Positions 57,810 through 64,000 of a DNA stretch of 64,000 bases are shown here, piece by piece. Source of the stretch: Streptomyces sp. NA02950 (lineage in GTDB: Bacteria; Actinomycetota; Actinomycetes; Streptomycetales; Streptomycetaceae); contig NZ_CP054916.1 in NCBI RefSeq assembly GCF_013364155.1, positions 5,453,001 through 5,517,000 of the forward strand, written 5' to 3'. Each line of letters opens with the position of its first letter. Positions within the stretch are counted from its first letter, which is position 1. The position numbers were made by a program, and so were the translations under genes. A model generated the notes under the pieces. That model made no database searches. It had not been told where the DNA came from and saw nothing but the letters and a program-made list of their open reading frames with translations.

Positions 57810-58490
57810 GTGCAGGGGGACGACGCGGAACTGACCGCCGCGGTGCGTGCGGCACAGGACGGGGACGAGACCGCCTTCCGGACCGTGTACCGGTCCGTGC
57901 ACCCTCGTCTCCTCGGCTACGTGCGCACCCTGGTCGGCGATGGCGACGCGGAGGACATCACGTCGGAGGCATGGCTTCAGATAGCGCGTGACCTGCAACG
58001 TTTCAGTGGGGACGCGGACCGGTTCCGTGGCTGGGCGGCGCGGATAGCCCGCAATCGCGCGCTCGACCACATACGGATGCGCGGCCGCCGCCCGGCCATC
58101 GGCGGCGACGAGACGGAGCTGGAGACCCGGGCCTCGGAGGCGGACACCGCGGGCGAGGCGATGGAGGCCCTGGGCACCGGCCGCGCGCTCGGGCTGATCG
58201 CCCAGCTCCCGCAGGACCAGGCCGAGGCCGTGGTGCTGCGGGTGGTCCTCGGCCTCGACGCGAAGAGCGCGGCCACGGTGCTCGGCAAGCGGCCGGGAGC
58301 GGTGCGCACCGCCGCCCACCGCGGACTGCGGAAGCTCGCCGATCTGATCGATCCCCGGGCAGGGGGTGATCCGGGAGTCCTCGACGGGATTCCCGTGCAA
58401 CGTGAGTCGCCTGGGAAGGCAACCAACTCGGGGGCGGCGAAGTCTGCGGGTGTGACGGATTCGTGCACGCCAACGCAGAAGGACATGTGA
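57810..58490 (+). CDS. sigma-70 family (ECF-like) RNA polymerase sigma factor
   Basis: 226 residues from GTG 57810 with GGAAGAGAG upstream. Region 2: FRTVYRSVHPRLLGYVRTLVGDGDAEDITSEAWLQIARDL (several motifs) and FRGWAARIARNRALDHIRMRGRR. Region 4: LIAQLPQDQAEAVVLRVVLGLDAKSAATVLGKRPGAVRTAAHRGLRKL. The tail has no extra domain. The stop overlaps the ATG of a single-pass membrane protein (TGATG), the arrangement expected for a sigma/anti-sigma pair. Confidence 0.92.
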   Translation: MQGDDAELTAAVRAAQDGDETAFRTVYRSVHPRLLGYVRTLVGDGDAEDITSEAWLQIARDLQRFSGDADRFRGWAARIARNRALDHIRMRGRRPAIGGDETELETRASEADTAGEAMEALGTGRALGLIAQLPQDQAEAVVLRVVLGLDAKSAATVLGKRPGAVRTAAHRGLRKLADLIDPRAGGDPGVLDGIPVQRESPGKATNSGAAKSAGVTDSCTPTQKDM

Positions 58491-59653
58491 TGGCCGAAGA
58501 CCGCCGCTACAGCTGGCTGGATGACAGTGCCGCGGAGCGGTTGCTTCGTGGCGAACCGGTCGAGGGGCAGCACGGTGTCCCCAGCGACCGGCACGACCAG
58601 TCATGCGCCGAAGCGGAACGGTTGGCCGCCGTGCTCTCCGCCGTTGCCGAGGCGACCCGCCCCGCGGCCGGACCCACGGATGGCGCACCTCCGCTTCCAG
58701 GCGAGGAGGCGGCCGTGTCCGCCTTCGTGTCGGCCCGCGAGGAGTTCGCCGCGGCGGCCGCCGATGACCCGATGCCCGGCTCCGAGGCGTCCGGTGGCGG
58801 CGGACGGGTCGTGCGCGCTCTGCGCGGCGGCCGCTTCGGCGCCCGGCGGCAGTTGCGCGCGGGCATGGTGGCCGCGCTGGCGGGCTGCGCGCTCAGCGGT
58901 TTCGCGGTCGCGGCCGGGGCGGGGGTGCTGCCCACGCCGTTCGGCGAGCGCGGTGGCAGCCCCAGCCCCTCGGTGAGCATGCCGGGTGACCCGGCCACCG
59001 ATTCGGTTCATCCGGAAATCTCCCGGGACCCCACCACCGCGACGCCCGGCCCCAGCGGCTCCGGCGACAACGATGCCAGCGATCCGTCCTCGAACGGCGG
59101 CTCGGGGCCGACCGCGCCGAACGCCAAGGACAAGGGCCACGGGAAGGGCGGCGGCAAGGGTGAGAAGGACCACTCCGCGGGTTCCCCGGGCAGCGGGCGG
59201 CACGGCGGAACGTGGGCGCTCGACGCCTGCCGCCGCTATCTGGCCGCGGAGTCCGGCGAGGGCAGCGGGCTGGACCGCAAGGCGCTGCACCAGCTGAAGA
59301 AGTCCGCGGGCCGGTCCACCCTCCACGGCTACTGCGTCCAGATCCTGTCGAACAACGGCGCACAGCTGCCGAGCACCGGCTCCGACGGCAAGGGCGACGG
59401 CGGTACGGACGGCGGCGGGGACGACAGCGGCGGGTCCGGCGGCAGCGGCGGCTCGGACGACGGTGGCTCCGGCGGATCCGGTGAGGACGGGTCCGGTGGT
59501 TCGGGCGATGGCGGCAGATCCGGCGATCCCAACCCCGAGCCGCCGCCCCCGACGCCGTCCGCACCGGCCGAGACCCCGGCCGACGGCACGGCGACGACCG
59601 GCTCCACGGCCCAGGACGGGACCGCGGCGGCCACCGGCGCGACCGCAGGTTGA
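58490..59653 (+). CDS. single-pass membrane protein coupled to the sigma factor
   Basis: 387 residues. The cytoplasmic head (~100 residues, YSWLDDSAAERLLRGEPV, AEAERLAAVLSAVAEAT) could bind the sigma factor. One transmembrane helix follows (MVAALAGCALSGFAVAAGAGVL). The external part holds a helical patch around residues 240-285 (WALDACRRYLAAESGEGSG, with Cys later in HGYCVQIL) and ends in Gly/Ser/Asp repeats and a Pro/Thr tail. It lacks the HXXXCXXC zinc anti-sigma motif, so any anti-sigma role is inferred from coupling and topology only. Confidence 0.75.
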   Translation: MAEDRRYSWLDDSAAERLLRGEPVEGQHGVPSDRHDQSCAEAERLAAVLSAVAEATRPAAGPTDGAPPLPGEEAAVSAFVSAREEFAAAAADDPMPGSEASGGGGRVVRALRGGRFGARRQLRAGMVAALAGCALSGFAVAAGAGVLPTPFGERGGSPSPSVSMPGDPATDSVHPEISRDPTTATPGPSGSGDNDASDPSSNGGSGPTAPNAKDKGHGKGGGKGEKDHSAGSPGSGRHGGTWALDACRRYLAAESGEGSGLDRKALHQLKKSAGRSTLHGYCVQILSNNGAQLPSTGSDGKGDGGTDGGGDDSGGSGGSGGSDDGGSGGSGEDGSGGSGDGGRSGDPNPEPPPPTPSAPAETPADGTATTGSTAQDGTAAATGATAG

Positions 59654-59845
59654 GCGCTCAAGGTCTTAGGTGTGACGTTTTTTTCGGCGGTGGCGCTGTA
59701 AGAAACGGGCCGACTGGTCATCGGCCGCGCGAGAGCCGAGGTTCCCCCCGTACCGACGGCTCCGCGCATCCGGCGCGGGCGGGGCACGTTCCCCCGGTCC
59801 TGCCCGCGCCGCTCTTCCTCGACTGAAGACCACTCCTCCCCCTCA

Positions 59846-60751
59846 TCAGGTGAAAACCACCACCTTGTCTCCGGCCTTCACCTGGCCGAACACCGACGCG
59901 ATCTTCTTCTTGTCCCGGACGTTGACACAGCCGTGCGAGGCACCGGCATAGCCGCGGGCGGCGAAGTCGGCCGAGTAGTGCACCGCCTGGCCGCCGCTGA
60001 AGAACATCGCGTACGGCATCGGGGTGTGGTAGATCGTCGAGACATGGTCCCGGCTCTTGAAGTTGACCTGGAACAGGCCCTCACGGGTCGGGGTGTACTG
60101 CGAGCCGAACCGCACGTCCATCGCCGAGACCACCCGCCCGTTGATCATCCAGGCGAGGGTGCGGCTGCTCTTGCTGATGCACAGCACCCGCCCGGTCAGA
60201 CAGCGCCGATCGGGCTCGGCGAGCGGAAGGCTGGTCGGCGGATACAGCTCGTCACGCGCGGGCGGACGGCTCCGGGAGCGCAGCGAGCCCCAGGTGCGCC
60301 GGTCCACCGAGCCGGTGGCCACCAGCCCGTGGCCGCGCTGGTAGGCGAGCACCGACGCCCGGGTGACCGAGCCGTAGTACCCGGTCGGATTGCGGCCGAA
60401 CAGACCCAGCTGGCGCAGCCGCGCCTGTAGCTCGCGCACCCGCTCACCGCTGCTGCCCACCGCGATCACCGCCGGGGCGACCCGGGGCGTGGTGCCGCGC
60501 CGCGGCACCTGGGCCGTCGGCCGCGCCGGGCGCGCCCGGACCGGGGGGTGCCCGGCCCGGTGCCGGGGCTTGTGGGTGAAGGTGCGGTGCGGCCGCGGGA
60601 CGTCCCGCGCGGGCGCGCTGGTACTCGTCCGCGCCTGCGGTCCGTCCTGGCTCCGGCCGTCCGCGGTCACCGACCCCGCCCTGCACCCCGCGAGGAGCGC
60701 CGCGGCCGTGGCCGTGGCCAGCGCGGTGCGGACCACCGGCATCCGGTGCAT
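59846..60751 (-). CDS. L,D-transpeptidase with peptidoglycan-binding domain
   Basis: 301 residues. A lipoprotein-type signal (LLAGC near residue 22) and a basic Pro/Arg linker precede a PG_binding_1 domain (VRELQARLRQLGLF, VLAYQRGHGLVATGSVDRRTW) and a C-terminal YkuD catalytic domain. The catalytic Cys is in ASHGCVNV, with the upstream His in AVHYSADF. Such enzymes form 3-3 cross-links or attach proteins to peptidoglycan. ATG 60751 has GGGGGG at 6 bases. Divergent from the mutase gene. Confidence 0.93.
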   Translation of the reverse strand: MHRMPVVRTALATATAAALLAGCRAGSVTADGRSQDGPQARTSTSAPARDVPRPHRTFTHKPRHRAGHPPVRARPARPTAQVPRRGTTPRVAPAVIAVGSSGERVRELQARLRQLGLFGRNPTGYYGSVTRASVLAYQRGHGLVATGSVDRRTWGSLRSRSRPPARDELYPPTSLPLAEPDRRCLTGRVLCISKSSRTLAWMINGRVVSAMDVRFGSQYTPTREGLFQVNFKSRDHVSTIYHTPMPYAMFFSGGQAVHYSADFAARGYAGASHGCVNVRDKKKIASVFGQVKAGDKVVVFT

Positions 60752-60895
60752 CTCATCCCCCCAGTCCACCCGGTCCACTGATTTATCGCCCTGAATGTTT
60801 CCCGGCGCTGCCGTTCGGTGAACATCGACGCATGCTGTGAACAAGGCCCCGTACCGGGACAAGAGCGGGTATCGGCCACCAGGAGGCGTGGACCC

Positions 60896-62485
60896 ATGGC
60901 GCGCGAGTCGGAGTCGGGATTCCCCGTCGAGCCGGTGTACGGACCCGGTGCGCGCACCGGCCGGGACCCGGACGCGCTGCTGGGCGAGCCCGGGGTGTAC
61001 CCCTTCACCCGCGGGGTCTATCCGACGATGTACACCGGCCGCCCCTGGACGATGCGCCAGTACGCGGGGTTCGGCACCGCCGCCGAGTCCAACGCCCGCT
61101 ACCGGCAGCTGATCGACCACGGCACCACCGGGCTTTCGGTCGCCTTCGACCTGCCGACCCAGATGGGCTACGACTCCGACGCCGACCTGGCCCACGGCGA
61201 GGTCGGCAAGGTGGGTGTGGCCATCGACTCGATCGAGGACATGCGGGTGCTGTTCGGCGGCATTCCGCTGGACCGGGTCTCGACCTCGATGACCATCAAC
61301 GCGCCCGCCGCACTGCTGCTGCTCCTCTACCAACTCGTCGCCGAGGAGCAGGGGGTGACGGGCGACCGGCTGACCGGCACCATCCAGAACGACGTGCTCA
61401 AGGAGTACATCGCCCGCGGAACCTACATCTTCCCGCCCGGCCCCTCCCTGCGACTGGTCGCCGACACCTTCAAGTACTGCACGGCCGAACTGCCGAAGTG
61501 GAACACGATCTCGATCTCCGGCTACCACATGGCGGAGGCCGGGGCCTCGCCCGCGCAGGAGATCGCCTTCACCCTTGCCGACGGCATCGCGTATGTGCGG
61601 ACGGCGGTCGCGGCGGGCATGAACATCGACGATTTTGCGCCACGGCTGTCGTTCTTCTTCGTCTCCCGCACCACCCTGCTGGAGGAGGTCGCCAAGTTCC
61701 GTGCCGCACGCCGGATCTGGGCCCGGGTGATGCGCGAGGAGTTCGGCGCCCGTGACCCCAAGTCGCAGATGCTGCGCTTCCACACCCAGACCGCGGGCGT
61801 CCAACTCACCGCCCAGCAGCCCGAGGTGAATCTGGTGCGGGTCGCGGTCCAGGCGCTCGCGGCCGTCCTCGGCGGCACCCAGTCGCTGCACACCAACGCC
61901 TTCGACGAGGCCATCGCGCTGCCCACCGACAAATCCGCCCGGTTGGCGCTGCGCACCCAGCAGGTGCTGGCGTACGAGACGGATGTGACGGCCACCGTCG
62001 ACCCGTTCGCGGGCTCCTACGCCGTCGAGTCGCTGACCGACGCCGTCGAGGCCGCGGCCCTGGACCTGATGCGGCGGGTGGAGGACCGGGGCGGCGCCGA
62101 GGCCGCCATCGAACAGGGCTTCCAGAAGGAGGAGATCGAGCGCAACGCCTATCGCATCGCCCAGGAACAGGACGCGGGTGAGCGGGTGGTCGTCGGCGTC
62201 AACCGCTTCCGGCTGGAGGAGGAAGAGCCCTACCAGCCGCTGCGGGTGGATCCGGCGATCGAGGACCGGCAGCGGGAGCGGCTGGCCGCGCTGCGTGCCG
62301 GGCGCGACGGGGAGGCGGTCCGCACGGCGCTGGCGGCGCTGAAGAAGGCGGCGGAGAGCGAACAGGGCACGGCCAATGTGCTCTATCCGATGAAGGACGC
62401 GCTGGCGGCGCGGGCCACGGTGGGCGAGGTGTGTGACGCGTTGCGCGAAGTGTGGGGTACGTATGTCCCCGCTGATGCATTCTGA
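60896..62485 (+). CDS. acyl-CoA mutase large subunit (methylmalonyl/isobutyryl-CoA mutase family)
   Basis: 529 residues forming only the substrate-binding barrel of B12-dependent acyl-CoA mutases: [97 protein letters not shown] and [14 protein letters not shown]. The C-terminal cobalamin-binding domain of classical MutB is absent, so a separate small subunit is needed; none is in the window. [12 protein letters not shown] is commoner in isobutyryl-CoA mutase-like members than in MutB. ATG 60896 has AGGAGG at 9 bases. Confidence 0.9.
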   Translation: MARESESGFPVEPVYGPGARTGRDPDALLGEPGVYPFTRGVYPTMYTGRPWTMRQYAGFGTAAESNARYRQLIDHGTTGLSVAFDLPTQMGYDSDADLAHGEVGKVGVAIDSIEDMRVLFGGIPLDRVSTSMTINAPAALLLLLYQLVAEEQGVTGDRLTGTIQNDVLKEYIARGTYIFPPGPSLRLVADTFKYCTAELPKWNTISISGYHMAEAGASPAQEIAFTLADGIAYVRTAVAAGMNIDDFAPRLSFFFVSRTTLLEEVAKFRAARRIWARVMREEFGARDPKSQMLRFHTQTAGVQLTAQQPEVNLVRVAVQALAAVLGGTQSLHTNAFDEAIALPTDKSARLALRTQQVLAYETDVTATVDPFAGSYAVESLTDAVEAAALDLMRRVEDRGGAEAAIEQGFQKEEIERNAYRIAQEQDAGERVVVGVNRFRLEEEEPYQPLRVDPAIEDRQRERLAALRAGRDGEAVRTALAALKKAAESEQGTANVLYPMKDALAARATVGEVCDALREVWGTYVPADAF

Positions 62486-62521
62486 GCGCTCCGGGAGTTT
62501 CCGGGGCTCCGGGCTTCGTGG

Positions 62522-62553
62522 CTTCCGGGCTTCCGGGCTTTCGGGCTTCCGGG
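62522..62553 (+). repeat. 8-bp CTTCCGGG repeats
   Basis: Four head-to-tail copies of CTTCCGGG (one with CTTTCGGG), in the spacer between the mutase and lipoprotein genes. No function is suggested. Confidence 0.75.
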
Positions 62554-62601
62554 GTTTTCAACGTCCCGGGTATCCGGGTGACAACAAGGGGGGGCGGGCC
62601 G

Positions 62602-63246
62602 ATGGGGGCCGGACGGGTACGAGGCGCGGCGGCCGTGGGGCTGGCACTGGTGATGGCGGCGCTCGCGGGATGCGGCGGCGACGGTGACGGCGGTGACGGC
62701 GGCGGCGGGGGATTCGGCGGCGGCAAGAACCCGCGCGGCGGCTCAGTACCCAGCGCGAGCGCCACGGCGAGCGCCCCGGAGGGCACCGACGCGCCCCGCA
62801 CCACCACGCCGCTCGCGGAGCCGCTGCGGCTGCTGCCCGTCGCGGCGTCGGCCCCCGGGAACTGCCCGGCCGAGCGGCCCGCCGGGGGCCCGGACGCCTA
62901 CGCGACGTACAAGGACCGGGAGGGGGTCTGCTACGTCGTCCGGCGGAACGACGGGATGAACGTCGTCGAGCCCCGTTCCGCCAAGGCCGGTTACGACCGC
63001 GAGAACGGCGCGGGCCACACCGTCACCGTCCGCTTCAACAGCCGTGACGCCGCCCGCTTCGCCCGGCTCACCCAGGAGCTGGCCACCCGGCAGCCCCCGG
63101 AGAACCAGCTCGCGATCGTGCGCGACGGCCGGGTGCTGTCCGCGCCGTCGGTGGCCACCTCCATCACCGGGGGCACGGTGGTCATCTCGGGGAGCTTCAC
63201 CCGTGAGTCCGCGCGGCAGCTCGCCCGCGACCTCGGCGGCGGGTGA
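62602..63246 (+). CDS. lipoprotein with SecDF P1-head-like domain
   Basis: 214 residues. The signal ends in a lipobox (ALAGC near residue 20), then Gly/Asp-rich and Ser/Thr linkers. The C-terminal ~110 residues resemble the P1 head of SecD/SecDF: VTVRFNSRDAARFARLT, NQLAIVRDGRVLSAPSV and GGTVVISGSFTRESARQLA. In SecD this domain contacts translocating proteins; here it is free-standing and lipid-anchored. A CXnC pair (NCPAERP, GVCYVV) may form a disulfide. ATG 62602 follows a run of G. Function is unknown. Confidence 0.82.
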   Translation: MGAGRVRGAAAVGLALVMAALAGCGGDGDGGDGGGGGFGGGKNPRGGSVPSASATASAPEGTDAPRTTTPLAEPLRLLPVAASAPGNCPAERPAGGPDAYATYKDREGVCYVVRRNDGMNVVEPRSAKAGYDRENGAGHTVTVRFNSRDAARFARLTQELATRQPPENQLAIVRDGRVLSAPSVATSITGGTVVISGSFTRESARQLARDLGGG

Positions 63247-63260
63247 GCGACACTGGGGTC

Positions 63261-63473
63261 ATGTCTGCTCCCCGCCGCGCCTGTCCGGTCTGCACCCGAG
63301 AGATCGCGGTCGTGGGCGGGCGGTTCGCCCGTCACGATCCGCCGGGCCGCCGCACGGACTACGAACTGGTCTCCTGCCCCGGGTCGCGCCGGACCGCGCC
63401 GCTGCTCGGCACCCCGCCGAAACTGTTCGGCGAGGACGAGCCGCCGTCGCCGGGACAGCAGGCGCTGTTCTGA
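63261..63473 (+). CDS. small protein with an N-terminal Cys-X-X-Cys knuckle
   Basis: 70 residues from ATG 63261; a GTG at 63243 that overlaps the previous stop would add six. RACPVCTREIAV forms one Cys-X-X-Cys knuckle, and the only other Cys is in LVSCPGS, so a complete zinc ribbon is not evident. The rest is Pro/Arg-rich (HDPPGRRTDYELVSCPGS). Possibly a small zinc-binding or disordered protein. Not recognised beyond that. Confidence 0.6.
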   Translation: MSAPRRACPVCTREIAVVGGRFARHDPPGRRTDYELVSCPGSRRTAPLLGTPPKLFGEDEPPSPGQQALF

Positions 63474-63521
63474 TCAGCGTTCCGGCCCGCCGCCCCGCCG
63501 TCTTCCAGTCCCCGCCGTCGT

Positions 63522-64000
63522 TCAGCCGCCCGTGACCAGCCGGGAGGCGATCCGCACCCCGGGGCTGCTCTCGGTCAGGGCCTCCGCCAGCTGATCGCCC
63601 GCGGCCTTCAGCGCGATGTCGTCCAGCGGACCGAGCGCGTCCAGGACGAAGAAGGCGCGGGTGGTGGTGTGGGTGAGCCGGGTGCGGACGCACTGGCGCC
63701 AGTTCCAGCGGCGGCAGGTGACGCCCGCGTCGTCCCGCCACACCACCTCACCGGACGCGGGGTGTTCCACGGCGGCCTCGCCCCCGGCCGTGGTCTCGAA
63801 GGTCTCCTCGCCGGTGGCCCGGACCAGCCGGGCGGGCCCGCTGTAGTGGTCGAGGTCCTCACCGCCCAGCGGCAGCACATGGGCGACCGAGACCGCGTTG
63901 TAGAGGTCGGTCAGCCGGTCCACCCGGGGCAGCCCGGCGCCCACCCGCCGCAGCAGGGCCTCCGCGCTGGGCCGGGTGCGCTGCGGCTTGGCCCCGAAGC
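63522..64000 (-). CDS. B3/B4 tRNA-binding domain protein (5' end outside window)
   Basis: The frame is open from the right edge to a stop at 63522, giving about 158 residues. LYNAVSVAHVLPLGGEDLDHY, EVVWRDDAGVTCRRWNWRQCVRTRLT and FFVLDALGPLDD match the B3/B4 domain first seen in phenylalanyl-tRNA synthetase beta subunits. Free-standing versions may edit mischarged tRNA. It converges with the small Cys-X-X-Cys gene, with 48 bp between stops. Confidence 0.85.
   Translation of the reverse strand, partial: FGAKPQRTRPSAEALLRRVGAGLPRVDRLTDLYNAVSVAHVLPLGGEDLDHYSGPARLVRATGEETFETTAGGEAAVEHPASGEVVWRDDAGVTCRRWNWRQCVRTRLTHTTTRAFFVLDALGPLDDIALKAAGDQLAEALTESSPGVRIASRLVTGG

Noticed and set aside
60752..60895. 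Cobalamin riboswitch upstream of the acyl-CoA mutase
   Set aside because: The 144-base region is too short and lacks the B12-box sequence.
62522..62553. CTTCCGGG repeats as a possible small CRISPR
   Set aside because: Units are only 8 bases, contiguous and without spacers, and no cas gene is present.

Overview
The window is about 72% G+C with strong third-position G/C bias, GTG and TTG starts, and the gene content of a Streptomyces core chromosome: a DUF5682/VWA pair, sucCD, perM, purNH, folD, mdh, glyA, trpS, a D-Ala-D-Ala carboxypeptidase, sdhCDAB and an acyl-CoA mutase. No rRNA, recognisable tRNA, CRISPR array, insertion sequence or prophage was seen. Most of it is ordinary chromosomal backbone with a few lineage-specific or decaying insertions.

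Layout. 1-4,660: the end of a DUF5682 gene, a coupled VWA-domain gene and two secreted low-complexity proteins. 5,033-9,380: succinyl-CoA synthetase (sucCD) and the membrane protein PerM. 9,443-14,479: a membrane protein with a collagen-like tract, then purN-purH and folD-DUF3017. 14,903-17,439: an HTH/DUF2690 membrane protein and malate dehydrogenase. 17,616-21,756: a four-gene cluster of unknown function in which two adjacent proteins share a short GFGDHN-type motif. 21,894-29,314: a glycine-betaine block with betaine-aldehyde dehydrogenase, a choline-oxidase-like flavoenzyme and an ATPase, double permease and binding lipoprotein. 29,574-34,053: a PEP-mutase-family enzyme, an AhpD-like protein divergent from a MocR regulator, a decayed glutathionylspermidine synthase gene and ornithine aminotransferase. 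34,171-38,568: a ZTP riboswitch and glyA, an ECF sigma factor with a frayed 3' end, trpS and a 2'-5' RNA ligase-like protein. 38,837-44,850: envelope functions (YihY/BrkB, DacC-type carboxypeptidase, metallophosphoesterase, VanZ-RDD protein). 45,045-50,011: a daunorubicin-resistance-type ABC transporter in an apparent operon with DUF4097 and a ribbon-helix-helix regulator, then a truncated pseudokinase. 50,446-53,852: sdhCDAB. 54,048-64,000: a ureide-pathway enzyme, GH20 hexosaminidase lipoprotein, DUF4328 protein, a sigma/membrane-partner pair, an L,D-transpeptidase, an acyl-CoA mutase, a SecDF-head lipoprotein and small genes.

How the parts fit. The TCA enzymes (sucCD, mdh, sdh) lie in separate units, each with a candidate regulatory element upstream. 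One-carbon and purine genes (purN, purH, folD, glyA) are spread over the window, and the ZTP riboswitch ties glyA to the purine/folate state. The betaine block pairs uptake with choline oxidation for osmoprotection.

The two most unusual signals are: (i) eight direct repeats at an exact 10-bp period (48,518-48,597), plus four more sites at 11/22-bp steps over the start of the ribbon-helix-helix gene, which look like a helically phased operator for the transporter operon; and (ii) the motif shared by the neighbouring proteins at 17,616-19,860, at the C-terminus of one and near the N-terminus of the other. That arrangement is reminiscent of bacterial amyloid-type signalling pairs, but it is unproven here.
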